Positions 1-12,300 of a stretch of 64,000 bases of DNA are shown here, in pieces. The stretch lies in assembly GCF_033958435.1 (NCBI RefSeq), contig NC_134137.1:109812501-109876500 (forward strand), written 5' to 3'. The notes beneath the pieces are model-generated. The model did no database searches, was not told where the DNA came from, and worked only from the letters and a program-made list of their open reading frames with translations. The position numbers and the translations under genes were made by a program. Each line of letters starts with the position of its first letter. The first letter of the stretch is position 1. The stretch comes from Carettochelys insculpta (Eukaryota; Chordata; Testudines; Carettochelyidae).

Positions 1-331
1 GTTTGTACAGTATGACCCTATGTTGCAACATATAACCTAGCGAGCAGACACCATACAGCATGGTAATAAACATGTTACAAATACTTGTTAGATTCAACTG
101 GCAATCTCTTCAGGGTTCCAAGCATAGCTACATATCTTAATGAGGGACCATACAACCACTTCAGCAAGTAAATCATTACTCCCCATCCAATATTGTTTAT
201 CAAATAGGTCTAATATAAAAACAAACACTAAGGGCTAACTTCTGCCAACCTTATTCATGCTGAACGGGTTTCATCGGCATGGGGTGGCTGACAGAACTTT
301 AAACTAAAAATATTATGATCTTGAACACGAC
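1..331. other. AT-rich sequence, no feature seen
   Basis: I see no gene, repeat terminus or RNA gene here. If the NALCN reading of the CpG island is right, this is intronic DNA of that gene. Confidence 0.4.
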
Positions 332-764
332 AGTTGAATCTACATGGCCCCTCTGTTTCAGAAGAGGCATGCAAATAAACAAGATAGGAAATACAGATGA
401 GGTGTGGATTTAAATATCTCATGTCTCATTTGCATATTCCCCCGTGATCTGGCTTCTGGAAGAGCCATTTCCGGAAGCCAAAGCAGCTGTGTGGATGGGG
501 TTCCTTCGAAATGAAACCCCCTTGTGAAAGCACCCTTCTTGAAAAAAAATTAAGAAGAAGGGTGTTTTCAAAATAGGGGCTTCCTTTCGCAGGAACCCTG
601 ACCACATGGATGTTCTGGCTTCTGACAATGGTTGTTGTGGAAGCCAGATCATGTGGGAATATGCAAATGAGGCCAAAGATATTTGAATCTGTGACTCATT
701 TGCATTTCCAATCAGCTGCACTTGTATGCCACTTCTGAAAAGGAGGGGCAATGTAGACGCAGCT
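332..764. mobile_element. Palindromic MITE with long inverted arms
   Basis: The left end (AGTTGAATCTACAT) and the reverse complement of the right end (AGCTGCGTCTACAT) align and continue as inverted arms of about 135 bp. Both arms contain CTCATTTGCATATTCCC followed by a GATCTGGCTTC block. The middle holds a second inverted pair (CACCCTTCTTGAAAAA against AAGAAGAAGGGTG), so the single strand could fold into one long hairpin. The ends resemble the GTCTACAC termini found elsewhere in the window. I could not match a 3-bp target duplication. It has no coding capacity. Confidence 0.8.
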
Positions 765-1457
765 TAGGTTGCCACTGGACTCCATGCTGTTCTTCCCAAA
801 AGAAAATTATTCACTTTGAATAACTGTCTTTTAGTTTAAATACCCACCACTATGTGGGTACATGAGGTGGTAGTTTTTCATTCCCTTAAGCTTCCTCTCT
901 CCTTTTCTCACCGCTATTTACTTCCTATCTCTTCTTTTTCTTTTTCTTTTTCCCCTTCTTCTGCTTGCATGCTATCTTCCTTATGCTTGCTTTGCATCCT
1001 TCCTGATCTTTCCTTTTCACAATTAGTTCCCAGCTCTCTGTGTTTAAAATGCATCAAAATGCAGGAGGGAATTCCTCAGAGCTAGAGGCTGTCTTGACAG
1101 CTTTTGATGTCTTTTGGAACTGCAGCATCTCATCGTGTGTACACGTAGTCCAGATAACTGAAAGGGCATGACTGAGTCTACAGAAATGCCTATACTGTGT
1201 GAGAAGGTATACAAGAAAATGGTTTGAGTTTAAAGTGCTTGTCAATGCAAAACTTCCATGGAGTGTAACAGCAGTTGCCAACAGAAATTGTAAAAATGTC
1301 CCTCTTAAGAAGAAAATTCCACATTATGAAAATATGCCTCATTCATGCGGCCTTTAGTAACTTAAAAACTACCTCTGTAGTTATGATACTATTAATAGTG
1401 TTCACTCTTCCCAGCAACTGAGATACTGATCTTGCTAATCTGCAAAGAAAATAATTG
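765..1457. other. No feature seen
   Basis: This is unremarkable AT-rich sequence with a pyrimidine-rich stretch near 880-1030. The short open frames have no recognisable domain. Confidence 0.35.
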
Positions 1458-1787
1458 TACAGGTTGAACCTCTTTAGTCCAGCACCCGTGGGACCTGACT
1501 GGTGTCGAATGAGAGAATTTACTGCACTATGGGAGATCAATATTGTCTAGCAGCATTACCCACACTTCCACTGCTTTGTGGGCTCTTAGAAGACATGCAG
1601 GGATAAATTACAGTTAAATAACAGCACAGAACACTGAAAGCCAGGACTGGTGGCTGTAAACAAACTTTATGGGACTAGGGTAACTTGACCACACCCATGA
1701 TTAGAGGTCATTGGGTTAACTAAAATCATGCCTGATTACAGATGTTGCCAGAGGAGAGAGTGCCAGATTAGAGAGATTTAAACTGTA
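1458..1787. mobile_element. Tigger/mariner-like non-autonomous DNA transposon
   Basis: The left end begins TACAGGTTGAACCTCTTTAG. The right end, reverse-complemented, begins TACAGTTTAAATCTCTCTAA. This gives inverted termini of about 28 bp that start at a TA dinucleotide, as expected for Tc1/mariner-type insertion. The interior has no transposase frame. A related, truncated copy lies at 59745-59935 and shares the internal block around TGTTCTGTGTTGTTATTTAG in reverse orientation. Confidence 0.7.
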
Positions 1788-2047
1788 ATAGATTATCAGA
1801 CCACAGCCAATAAAGTGGTTAGCAGATAAAACTCAGGAAATGCAATGCATTGAGCAGGGAGCTAAAGTAAACTCTTACATATCAGGTATTCTATCATCTG
1901 GAACTCTCAAATAACTGGCATTTTAACCACAAGTAAATTTTAGTTAAGTTCTCCATTAGTACAATATAGTAAAACTAAATGCAAATAAATACAGCATGTA
2001 CAGTATAAATTTACAATGTACAACACTACCGTTGTTGGTAAATAAAG

Positions 2048-2526
2048 CAGTGGTTCCCAACCTTTTCAGTAACACAGCACACTTCAATGATACAAACAAT
2101 CCCATGGCACACCACTTTCTTTCGATGAATCGATTGCTTATAAATATCACATTTTCTTACATGTACTATGGTTATGGTCTTACTAGAGAGGTTCGCAAAA
2201 CATTAGTGCATACAACAAGCTAAAGAAGAAGGAAATGCATTAATGTTTCAAATCCTCCACAGAACACACTATCTTTGAGGGGTCAAAAAAAAAGGTCAGC
2301 GAGTAAAGTTGTGCCTTGCTGGGGAGGTTGAGTAGTCAAGTCATCACTGAAAATTTCAGTGTTTACACAATTGCTTGCGGGGACAAGGCAGGGTGGGGAA
2401 GGAGATGGCTCCAGAGAGTAGTAAGGATATCTCTGCAAAGAGCTGTAACTGATGAAATTTCACAGCACACTTGGACGGGTCTGACAACACACCAGCATGT
2501 CACGGCACACCAGTTGAAAACCACTG
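2048..2526. mobile_element. hAT-like non-autonomous element
   Basis: The ends form CAGTGGTTCCCAACCTTTTC on the left and, reverse-complemented, CAGTGGTTTTCAACTGGTGT on the right, the classic terminal form of hAT elements. Inside, the motif about cacaccact/cacagcacac recurs near both ends. The 8-bp flanks (AAATAAAG and AAATATTC) agree at only half the positions, so the insertion is old or the flank has diverged. There is no coding frame. Confidence 0.65.
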
Positions 2527-4708
2527 AAATATTCTGCATATACTTTTGTTTGTTTCTTGATATCTAATCTTGTAGGTTGGTGGGATTTTTTCCTTTTTTT
2601 TTTTTAGTGTTATTCATTGCTAGGTATACCTCTCTATTAACCACAGTATTTGAATATCTGGCAACATCTTGGTCCTGCCACTGTTGGATATGAAAGAAAT
2701 GTACCGTACTTTTAAAATAACTTTATAGATGTTCCTTCTAAAGGATAAACTATGTATGTTTTAAAGCAGAAAGTAAACGAATTATAGCTAGATGAAAATT
2801 AAATTTTAATAGACTTCTTTTTCCAACACTACTTAGTACCAGTATGAATAAGTAAGAAGACTGGTATTTTATAACAAAATTTTTATCTGTCTGGTTCGCC
2901 ACCGATTATTTTCCCCACTGAACTGACCTGAACACATAAAAAGGTTATGAACTGTAGATAGCAACAGCAGTTCTATTTCACAAAGCTCACCCAGTGGTGG
3001 CCAAATGTCATGACTTGAACAGATGACACATATTATTTTTAAGCTGTGATCACAAATCCACAAAACAGAGAATACAGAAATCCAGAGGGAGAGAAATCTA
3101 AAAAAAACAAGTTTTCTTATCTCACAATTTGAATGAGCCTGAATTTCCTTGGGAAAGCCACAGATAATTTGGAAATGGTCTCTTTCCTCTGTTTTGTTTT
3201 TGTTATTGTTGTTTTGGTTTTCTTCTGGAACTAGAGAGCTTTCTTCATTTGTTTCTAAGCCACTTAAAGACTGGGGCAGCCTGTATACTCTGCTGCATAT
3301 CAGGGAGCTAAAGGAGGAATTATGGCTCCTGAAGCACCATTCTTCTGCAGCTCCCTCCAGCATAGTTCCACACCACAGCCACGGGAGCCAGGTAGATTCT
3401 GACACACAATCTGATGCTTTCTTTGGCACATAGTGAAATTAACATGGGAGACTTAATCCAGTCCTCAGCAAATATTTCTGTCCCTAAAGCTTTTATAAAT
3501 ATTGGATGCGTTCAGGAGTGAAGAAAAATGGCTTTACCAAGGAAGAGATTGCTTTGTTTGGCTCTGTCAATTCACACTGCTTTTTCTCCTTAGAGTAAAG
3601 CCAATATCCAGACTTTACAGCACTTATACAGACTGCTACTGCTTCTCACGCAGGAACAAGCTCTTTCATTTTGCTTTTAATATGTCTTTGGCTTTGTTAC
3701 TTAATTTTTAAAAGCAAAGATACAAATGAAAATGCTGCTTAGACAAGGAGTCCATCAGCTCTGTTGGCTCTGCCTTTTGTTCAGTCACTCTCCCTGAACC
3801 AATAGATTAAAATTAACATCATGGCACAAAAATCCTGATACGATCTTGGAACAAAACGTTCAATACAATAGTCTTGATTCATCACCATTATACCAAAGCT
3901 ACAAAGTCTGCTGAAATGGAATTACCAGCTTCATGCCAATGCGAAGCAAAAAGACAGATTAGAGCATGGCCCCATAATGCACTTTGTTGTGACTCTGCAA
4001 TACACGTAGTACCTATGTATATAGTATGGCTTTCAAACAAACCATTTGTATTTTTGGATGATCCAAGTCCTACACTAAGATGTGCACATTTTTCTTAACC
4101 TATGTATTATATAATTTTAACATTATCTTTAATATGTCCTTTAATGTTGCTCCAACAATTTCTGTAATAAAAACACGTGTTCTTACAGAACGCTAATAGA
4201 GAACGATGCTGTAGATGATCATCGATAAGCAGAGCATTTCTTTTTTGTTTTATTTTAATTCTGTGTGAGTTATATTCAGAGCTAAATTCAGGCAAAAACA
4301 TTCAACCTGATTTAGACATTTTAGACCACAGTACTGTGAAGTTTACTCTTCTTTAAAAAAAAAAACACTCTAAACTGCTGAGGAAAATATCCAAAAAACA
4401 AACAAAAAAAATCACCTCACAATGTGAATAGTTCCCATAACTGTAAAGATTATTTATGCTAATTCCATGTGCTCTGTTAACTCTAGAAAGGGGAAGAGGA
4501 CATACCATGAGTTACCAATGAGAGAAATCTGAAACTGTGACTATGCAATATGAAATATGAAAATGTAACTGATGAAACCAGCTGACAATTACTTTTGGAG
4601 AAAAAGGTTTGTTTTAGTAAATACCTCTATGGAATACTTACTTGGCAACTATTCTTTTTCTCCATCTGAAGCAAAGTCTAAGGCCTGGTCTACACTCGGA
4701 GATTAAGT
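2527..4708. other. Long stretch without a supported gene
   Basis: Open frames of 186 and 94 codons overlap on opposite strands near 2869-3433, but neither has a recognisable domain. The sequence is AT-rich. At 4681-4700 the fragment GGCCTGGTCTACACTC looks like the end of a GTCTACAC-type MITE cut off by the adjoining CR1 copy. Nothing else is supported. Confidence 0.35.
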
Positions 4709-5188
4709 CATAAGAACATAAGAACAGCCATACTGGGTCAGACCAAAGGGCCATCTAGCCCAGTGTCCTGTCTGCCAACAGTTGCCAATACCAGGTGCCC
4801 CAGAGGGAGCAAACCAAGCACGTAATGATCACTCTCCTGCCATCCATCTCCAGCCTCTGACAAACAGAGTTTAAGGACACCCGCCATTCTTCCCCTCACT
4901 TGCTAATAGCCATTAATGGACCTACCCTCCATGGATTTATCTAGCTTTTTTTTAAACCCTGGTATAGTCCTAGCTTTCACAGCCTTCTCTGGCAAGGAGT
5001 TCTACATTTTGACTGTGCACTGTGTGAAGAAGAATTTCCTTGTATTTGTTTTAAACCTGCTGCCAATTAATTTCATTTGGTGTCCTCTAGTTCTCATATT
5101 ATGGGAACAAGTAAATAATTTTTCCTTGTTCACTTTCTCCACTCCACTCATAATTTTATATACCTCTATCATATCCCCCCTTCAAAAC

Positions 5189-5430
5189 AATAAAAGCAGC
5201 CATGTAGCACTTTAAAGACTAACGAAATAATTTATTCGTTGATGAGCTTTTGTGGGACAGACCCACTTCTTCAGATCACAGCCATACCAGAACAGACTCA
5301 ATATATAAAGCACAGAGGTCCAAAAACTGTTGTCAAGGTTGAAAAATTAGAAACATTGTTATCCAGGTTGGCAAATCAGAAAAGCAGTGATGGGGGGTGT
5401 GTGGAGTGCGGAAGTTAAGAGTTAGGTCAA
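5189..5430 (-). mobile_element. Penelope-like 3' end fragment nested in CR1 copy A
   Basis: The sequence from AGCAGCCATGTAGCACTTTA through GATGAGCTTTTGTGGG and CACTTCTTCAGATC matches, with divergence, the end of the Penelope copy at 15459 (GTCCTGTGGCATCTTATAGA, AAGCTTTCACGGGC). It is therefore a short 3' remnant in reverse orientation. It interrupts CR1 copy A and so is younger than it. Confidence 0.65.
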
Positions 5431-6012
5431 ACATCAAAGTACATTCATCCCTCGTTTAATGAGTACTTTACTTATGAGTACTTGCTAAAATGAGGAACAT
5501 ATATACCTACCCTTATTCACTATATGAGTGAATTTCCCCCGTGTATATGAGCGGGTTCCCTGGCTGGGGGGGAGACCCGCAGCTGAAGCCTTCTCCCTCC
5601 TTTCCCTCAGACATGCAGCAGTCTGACAGCCCTTAGGCTGGGGGAAGAGGGGGAGAAGGCTCTTAGCCTGGTTCCCTCCCCTGCAATGGCAGGAACGTGA
5701 AACTGACCAGCCATGAGCTGATCAGTTTCCCAGCCCAGCAAGCCATGGGGAGACTGGAACCAGCCTGCCCCTGGTTCCCAGCTCCTGTCACTCTGGGAGT
5801 CAGGAAACTGACCAGCTCTGGTGGTTCCTGGCTCCCCTCCCCTTGCAGGAAAATTTGAGTTATGCAGGGTTTGCAGGAACAACTCCTGGGTAACTCCAGG
5901 GTTTACTGTATTCGACCCCACCACCCACCCCACAGACCTCACCCTGGGCCAGATTTTAACTGCCCCCCACGGTCCCAAACAGCCTCCAGCCTTAAACCCA
6001 CCCAGCAGCCCC
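5431..6012. repeat. Unclassified insertion inside CR1 copy A
   Basis: This starts near CATCCCTCGTTTAATGAGTA and ends before CTGAAAAGTCCTAG, where CR1 resumes. It is GC-richer than its surroundings, and the words gagtactttacttatgagtact form a small near-repeat at the left. The overlapping open frames show no domain. It is probably another interspersed repeat, but I cannot name the family. Confidence 0.4.
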
Positions 6013-7483
6013 TGAAAAGTCCTAGTCTCTTTAATCTCTCTTCATAGGGGACCCGTTCCAAACCCCTAATAATTTTAGTTGCCTTTTTCTGAATCTTTTC
6101 CAAGGCCAATATACCTGTTTTGAGATGAGGTGACGACATCTGTATGCAGTATTGATGTGGGTGTACCATGGAAGGTCAATAAGATATTCTCTGACTTATT
6201 CTCAATCCTTTTTGAAGTGATTCCTAACATCCTTTTTTTGACTACAGCTGCACACTGTTTTCAGAGAACTATCCATGATGACTCCAAGATTTCTTTCCCA
6301 ATAAGCTGTAGCTAAATTACCACCATCATACTGTATGTATAGTTGGGTTTATTTTTTCCAATGTGTTTTACTTTACATTTATCCACATTAAATTACATTT
6401 GCCAATGTGTTGCCCAATCACTCAGTTTTGTGAAATCCTTTTGAAGTTCTTCACAGTCTGCTTTGGTCTTAACTATCTGGAGCAGTTTAGCATCATCTGC
6501 AAACTTTGCCACCTCACTGTTTACCTCTTTCTCCAGGTCATTTAAGAATAAGTTGAATAGGACTGGTCTGAGGACTGACCCCTGGGAAACGCCACTAGTT
6601 ACCCCTCTCCATTCTGAAAATTTACCATTTATTCCTACCCTTAGCTTCCTGTCTTTGGCAAACTCTCATTCCATGAAAGGGTCTTCCCTCTTATCCCATG
6701 ACACCTTAATTTAAGCAAGAGCGTTTTGTGAGGGACTTTGTCAAAGGCTTTCTGGAAATCTAAGGAGACTGTATCTACTGGATCCTCCTTGTCCACATGC
6801 TTGCTGACCTCTTCAAAGAACTCTAATAGATTAGTAAGACATGATTTCCCTCTACAGAAACCATGTTGACTTTTGCCCAAAAAATTAAGTTCTTATGTGT
6901 CTGACAATTCTATGCTTTACTATGGTTTCAACCAATTTGTCCAGTACCAACGTTAGACTTACTGGTCTGTAATTGCTGGGATCTTCCAGTCACTGGGTAC
7001 AGAAGATAATTTAAAGGATAGATTGCAAACCACAATTAACAGTTCTGCAATTTCACATTTGAGTTCTTTCAGAACTCTTGGGTGAATGTCATCTGGTGAC
7101 TTGTTATGGTTAAGTTTGTCAATTTGTCCCAAAACCTCCTTTAATGACACCTCAATCTTGGACAATTCTTCAGATTTGTCACCTACAAAGGATGGCTCAG
7201 GTTTGGGAATCTCCCTAACATCCTCAGCCATGAAGACTGAAGCAAAGAATTCATTTCATTTCTCCACAAAGACTTAATCATTTTGAATGCTCCTTTTTTT
7301 ATCTTGATCATCTACGTGGCCCACTGGTTTAGCAGGCTTCTTGTTTCTGCAAATTTGAGAATCTAAGTTCGATTTTGTAAATCACACATCTAAACTCCAG
7401 CAGTCAACAGGTTGACCTTAAGGCGCTCACATCAACTTTGTTATGTTGATTTTCCCCTGAAGGAATTCAAGAGGTCAAATTTG

Positions 7484-7995
7484 CAAATCATCATCATCAT
7501 CATCACCACCAATAAACATGGGCTCAGTGCCCGTTGGTGTCTGATGTCTCTCTCACTATTTCCTTCCATCTTTCCCTGTCCAGTGCAGAGTGGCTTAGTT
7601 TCCGTAGACTAGCTCCACACCAATCTACTATATCATCTGTCCATTCTCTGTGGGGTCTGCCTCTCCTATACAAACCATCCATTATGCTGAATACTAGGGT
7701 CCTGATTTTTCATTCGTCGTTCATTCTGCAAATATATCCAAACAGTTGTAGCTTCCGTTTTATAACCTTCTGCAGCAAGTTCTCTTTTGGCTGTATCTTC
7801 CTATATAATTCCTCATTGGTGACTTTCTGCATCCATCCTATTCTCAGAATCTTTCTATAACAACTCCTTTCAAATGCCAATATTCTTCTTTTCGAATCTT
7901 TCATTATCACCCATGTCTCACATCCGTACAACATGCTGCTGAATACACACTTTTTCAAGATGCTCAGCTTCGTTCTTAAACTAAGTTGCAAAGTC
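7484..7995 (-). mobile_element. RTE-type LINE 3' end
   Basis: The minus strand encodes the C-terminal part of a non-LTR reverse transcriptase: LSLRTKLSILKKCVFSSMLY, GCETW, then WMQKVTNEELYRKIQP and KLQLFGYICRMNDE. These blocks are typical of RTE-like elements. The copy ends in a trinucleotide run (ATC repeats on the + strand, 7487-7503), the simple 3' tail expected for this type. It is 5'-truncated near 7995. Confidence 0.75.
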
Positions 7996-8114
7996 GAACT
8001 ATATAGGTAGAGACTGCAGCATTATTATAATTGATTTTATTACCCTTTAAACTAACCCACAGTGCCCCTTGAGGAGTCCTTTCCAATCATCGCTCCACCC
8101 TCACTGCTCTCCAG

Positions 8115-8796
8115 AGCTGCGTCTACACGTGCACGCTACTTCGAAGTAGCGGCACCAACTTCGAAATAGCGCCCGTCGCGTCTACACGCGTCGGGCGCTA
8201 TTTCGAAGTTAACTTTGACGTTAGGCGGCGAGACGTCGAAGTCGCTAACCTCATGAGGAGATAGGAATAGCGCCCTACTTCGACGTTCAACGTTGAAGTA
8301 GGGACCGTGTAGACGATCCGCGTCCCGCAACGTCGAAATTGCTGTGTCCTCCATGGCGGCCATCAGCTGGGGGGTTGAGAGATGCTCTCTCTCCAGCCCC
8401 TGCGGGGCTCTATGGTCACCGTGGGCAGCAGCCCTTAGCCCAGGGCTTCTGGCTGCTTCTGCGGCAGCTGGGGATCTGTGCTGCAGGCACAGGGTCTGCA
8501 ACCAGTTGTCAGCTCTGTGTATCTTGTGTTGTTTAGTGCAACTGTGTTTGGGAGGGGCCCTTTAAGGGAGCGGCTTGCTGTTGAGTCCGCCCTGTGACCC
8601 TGTCTGCAGCTGTGCCTGGCATCCCTATTTCGATGTGTGCTACTTTGACGTGTAGACGTTCCCTCGCTGCGCCTATTTCGATGTTGGGCTGAGCAACGTC
8701 GAAGTTGAACATCGACGTTGCCGGCCCTGGAGGACGTGTAGACGTTATTCATCGAAATAGCCTATTTCGATGTTGGCTGCACGTGTAGACATAGCC
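8115..8796. mobile_element. Harbinger MITE, TACTTCGA family, copy 1
   Basis: The termini are AGCTGCGTCTACAC and, reverse-complemented, GGCTATGTCTACAC, flanked by a 3-bp duplication CAG (8112-8114 and 8797-8799). The outer third on each side is packed with TTCGAA-centred words such as GCTACTTCGAAGTAGC, CTATTTCGAAG and TACTTCGACG. The core (about 8350-8600) contains GGGGCCCTTTAAGGGAGCGG and matches the ends of the coding element at 26282-30331, so this is an internal-deletion derivative. It is 682 bp long, the same as the inverted copy at 58097. Confidence 0.92.
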
Positions 8797-8799
8797 CAG

Positions 8800-10771
8800 G
8801 TGTGCAGGAAGTAGGAAACAGAAACACCAGCATTTTAAATTAATTTCTTTATGACCATCACATTGATCTCATCTAGCCACCTCAGGGAGCCCAAGCATGG
8901 AGCCAGCAGAGAGCTAGGGTCTCAGTACAGTTGGCTGGCTAGCTCCTGCCCCACCACACCACGTGGCAGCTTTGCTGCGAGGACCAGACAGTGGCACATG
9001 AGATAGCAGGGCGGCATGTCCTCCGCAGGCTGAAGGCTTCTTCCCTGCGCAGGACATAGCAGGAGAGGCCAAGATACATTTTTCTGTGTTTCACGTTTGT
9101 ATATGGCAGCCTCCCTCCCACACAGATGCCTTATAGGCAGGGGTGTAGCCCCCACATCACCACATGGCTAGTTCCCTCTGGCACCACCACTATGTGGCAG
9201 CTAGGCTGGGTGGGGTCATGCTTGTAGGAGAGGCCAAGAAATATCTTTTCTGCGGTTTAAATTTCTAAGGGGCAGCCCCTCTCTCCCACAGGGGTCTAGC
9301 CTGTGCCCACAACACCATGTGGTTAGTCCCCACCACACCACAACACAAGCTGGCAGTGTAGGGCAGACCATGCTTTTCAGACAGCAGCATCTCCTGGCCT
9401 ACATGGGGGAGAGGCTCCCACTGCAGCAAACATTTCCAGGGGCTCTCATGGGGTGGGGGGTAGAGGGGAGAGGGCTCCCCCTGCGGCAAAGATTTTCAGA
9501 GGCTATCGCTGCGGGGAAGGCTCCCCACACAGCAAAGATTTTCAGGGGCTTGCTGGCCCATGTAACACAACACGCAATGGGGAGAAGGCTCCCCTGGTGA
9601 GGCCGCATTCATATTCTGGTGACTGCACCAAGTTAACAGATGCCTCAGCTGATTCCTGCCCGCTGACCTTTGGAGGGTCAGCCCCAGTCGCATGTATGTG
9701 GGCTGGCCACCTACCTCCTGAGGACAGGCAGCACAATGCTAACAGGAGCAAGCTGAGCTTTAGGGGGACAGCCCTGACCACATCTATGTTCTGGCCTGCA
9801 CCCACCTGCCTCCCCTCCCACCGCCTAGGCACACCACTACAGTACAAAGAGTGTGGCTGGGGGAAGCCACACAGTCTCCTGGTTTCTGCATTTTTTCCAG
9901 AGGGAAACAGCTCCTTGACATGCTGCCCAGCCCTATGAAAGGTGTTCTTTCACGCAGGGAAAACTGAGGCAGTGCAGGCACCCTAATATGTGGATGGTAC
10001 TTACAACACTCTCAAGGGTTCAACTTTTCTCAGCTTTTCTATCGTCTACCACTTCCTTAACTTTGCCAGATGTCTACTTCTGAAGGGCTCCACTGAAAGC
10101 AAGTAAATTTACAGGTTTCCTGAAATGCTCAGAGATTATTGTAGCCTGAGCACCTTTATTGATCCTTTTGGCTACTGTACAGTTTCTTCATGAGCTTCAC
10201 ACTCCCTCGGTATTCGTTCACTGGGGAAAATTGAGGTACCTGGGTTAACATGACACAGTCAGCTGGAGTGCAGATGCCCTACTATGGTAGATTGACAGCA
10301 CTTTCAAGGGTTTCACTTTCCTCAAGTTTACTATCCTCTACTACTGCCTCAACTTTGCCAGTCTACTGTGCTCTGGGCAGACTGGCACATAAATAGCCAG
10401 TGCTGATGGTGGCAATAATCAAAGTGTCCTGATTCAGGGGCAGGCTTCAGAAAAATGGACATTTATTTTCAACAGCCAGGGGAGTGAAGGCACTGCACTC
10501 TGGGATGATGACATCACACAACCACGACCACTTGCAGTACACTATTTTCCCATAACACTGGAAAAAAACAAAACAAAATATAACGCGGCTACAGGAACTG
10601 TGGGATGGGTGCCCACCATGCAGTGCTACAACAGTCAAATTTAGGCAATGGGGTGGGGACACACTACAGCAACTTTGTGAGTAGGTGCAGACACTCATCT
10701 TTGACTTTATAAAATCTGGTGGTACAAAGTCAACTTTAACAAATCAACTTTATTTCCAAGTGTAGACATAC
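8800..10771. repeat. Probable decayed DNA-transposon sequence
   Basis: The right end near 10760 (TTCCAAGTGTAGACATACCC) resembles a GTCTACAC-type terminus, and inwards it reads TCAACTTTAACAAATCAACTTT. At 9380-9600 there is a degenerate repetition of the phrase GCAAAGATTTTCAGGGGCT (three rough copies). I could not place the left end. No protein domain is visible in the many short open frames. Confidence 0.45.
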
Positions 10772-11637
10772 CCTAAAAATACTCATCATCTTTTCAATAC
10801 CCCATACTGCTAAGTGCAAAAGGCATTTCAGTTTTGTACAAAAGCCAGATATGGTCCTCACTCCCAACAACAGAAAGTTTGCTTCCCCCTTTTCTTTCAC
10901 AATAAAGAAAATATCACAAACCAAACCTTCTAAAATCGCAATCTGATTGACACTCTGTGCATCATTTAACTACCAACTGAAAAGAATAGTCGGTGACATC
11001 TTGTACTAGCAGGGCTTCAGGACTCATAGGCTAAATAACCAGAATCAACACTGCCATTCTCAGATTTTGGGAGGAATTCCTCGGCTAACAGAATTTTCCA
11101 AAGTACTGTAAAAACCTTTATCCTGTAAATAGACCAGTAGCTAGAATGTCTTTTGTGTATTGTTAATGGTTTAGGATTTTACTCCTAGGTTACTCTCCTC
11201 CTAAAGTTACCTCCTCTATAATGGGACACAACAGACTTAGTAGAGCAGAGAACTCCTCTCCGAAGCCTGACCAACTGTAAATACCATGCACAATCCACTA
11301 CCACTAGTTTATAACCTCATGTCTCAGTTCCTTTCACTAGAAGCCCTCAAACACTGAAGGAATATGATTTTGGAATACCAAATCTGCAATGTTGTGCTGT
11401 TATAAAAATAAACCTTTTTAATTTTAAATGGAATTTTTGCATATTTGTTTCCTACTGAATGTATCTTATTTCCATTTGAAATGGGATCTGCATTCTTGAC
11501 CATAACTTCCTAATATGTTCACAGCCGCCCTAATCTTGGAGTCAAAATCACTTTACGTTATCTATAGGTCTTCAAATCCCTTTGACAAAAGTTCCACAAA
11601 TACCTCCTGCCTACATACACAGAAGAATTAGGTAGTA
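10772..11637. other. No feature seen
   Basis: Ordinary AT-rich sequence without repeat ends or coding signals that I can recognise. Confidence 0.35.
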
Positions 11638-11640
11638 TAA

Positions 11641-11924
11641 AGCTACATCTGCATGTCCCCAGAAGATCAACCTTGAGCAGGGTTCGATTTCACGTGTCTA
11701 GTATGGCCCGTGAAATCAACCTCTAAAGGTTCAGAGTCAAGCCCTGTACTCCTCACGAGATGCAAGGAGTTAAGGAGGTCGATGGGAGAGTATCTCCCAT
11801 CAACCTTCCCCAGGAGAGACAGCCAAGTTATCGGAGCATAGGTATGTCGATTCTAGCTAAGCAACTGCCACAGCTAGAACTGAACAGCAGTGGTCAACAT
11901 ACTTTGCCAAGTGTAGACGTAGCC
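11641..11924. mobile_element. MITE with TAA target duplication
   Basis: The left end is AGCTACATCTGCAT. The right end, reverse-complemented, is GGCTACGTCTACAC. TAA flanks both sides (11638-11640 and 11925-11927). The arms carry AAGATCAACCTTGAGC and TCAACCT/AGGTCGAT-type words. It is 284 bp with no coding capacity, and abuts the next MITE. Confidence 0.75.
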
Positions 11925-11929
11925 TAAGA

Positions 11930-12297
11930 GGCCGTGTCTACACTAGCCAAAAACTTCAAAATTGCCATGCAAATGGCCATTTCAAAGTTTACTAATGAAG
12001 CGCTAAAATACATATTCAGTGCCTCATTAGCATGCGGGTGGCCACGGCACTTCGAAATTGACGTGGCTCACCGCCGCACAGCTCGTCCAGACAGGGCTCC
12101 TTTTTGAAAGGACTCTGGCTACTCCGAAGCTCCCTTATTCCTATGAGCAGATGGAGCAAGCTGCATCAATTTCAAAGTGCCGCAGCTGCCCGCATGTTAA
12201 TGAGGCACTGAATATGTATTTCAGTGCTTCATTAGTAAACTTCAAAATGGCCATTTGCATGGCAATTTCGAAGTTTTTGGCTAGTGTAGACGTAGCC
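11930..12297. mobile_element. MITE with AGA target duplication
   Basis: The termini GGCCGTGTCTACAC and (reverse complement of the right end) GGCTACGTCTACAC are flanked by AGA on both sides (11927-11929, 12298-12300). Long inverted arms carry AAACTTCAAAATTGCCATGC, AAATGGCCATTT and TTAATGAGGCACTGAATATG. The half element at 60690-60893 belongs to the same family and keeps less-diverged sequence. Confidence 0.9.
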
Positions 12298-12300
12298 AGA

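Larger units (their letters stand above)
4709..7345 (-). mobile_element. CR1 LINE copy A, interrupted
   Basis: Read on the minus strand this is the 3' two thirds of a CR1 retrotransposon. The 3' end is at 4709 (reverse complement of CATAAGAACAGCCATACTGG, the sauropsid CR1 tail). Reverse-transcriptase pieces include GKSCLTNLLEFFEEVSKHVD and SLDFQKAFDKVPHKTLL near 6700-6880, and the C-terminal piece KIQKKATKIIRGLERVPYEE near 6060-6120. At 5188 the CR1 sequence stops after CATATCCCCCCTT and resumes at about 6013 with CTGAAAAGTCCTAGTCTC, so about 825 bp were inserted. Frameshifts and stops make it non-functional. Confidence 0.9.

Noticed and set aside
2869..3433. A 186-codon open frame (-) overlapping a 94-codon frame (+)
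   Set aside because: No recognisable domain and low-complexity Asn/Lys and hydrophobic stretches. I also checked it for a NALCN N-terminal coding exon and found no match.
8115..8796. CRISPR-like array suggested by repeated palindromic words
   Set aside because: The words are unevenly spaced, without spacers of constant length, and are bounded by transposon ends with a 3-bp duplication.
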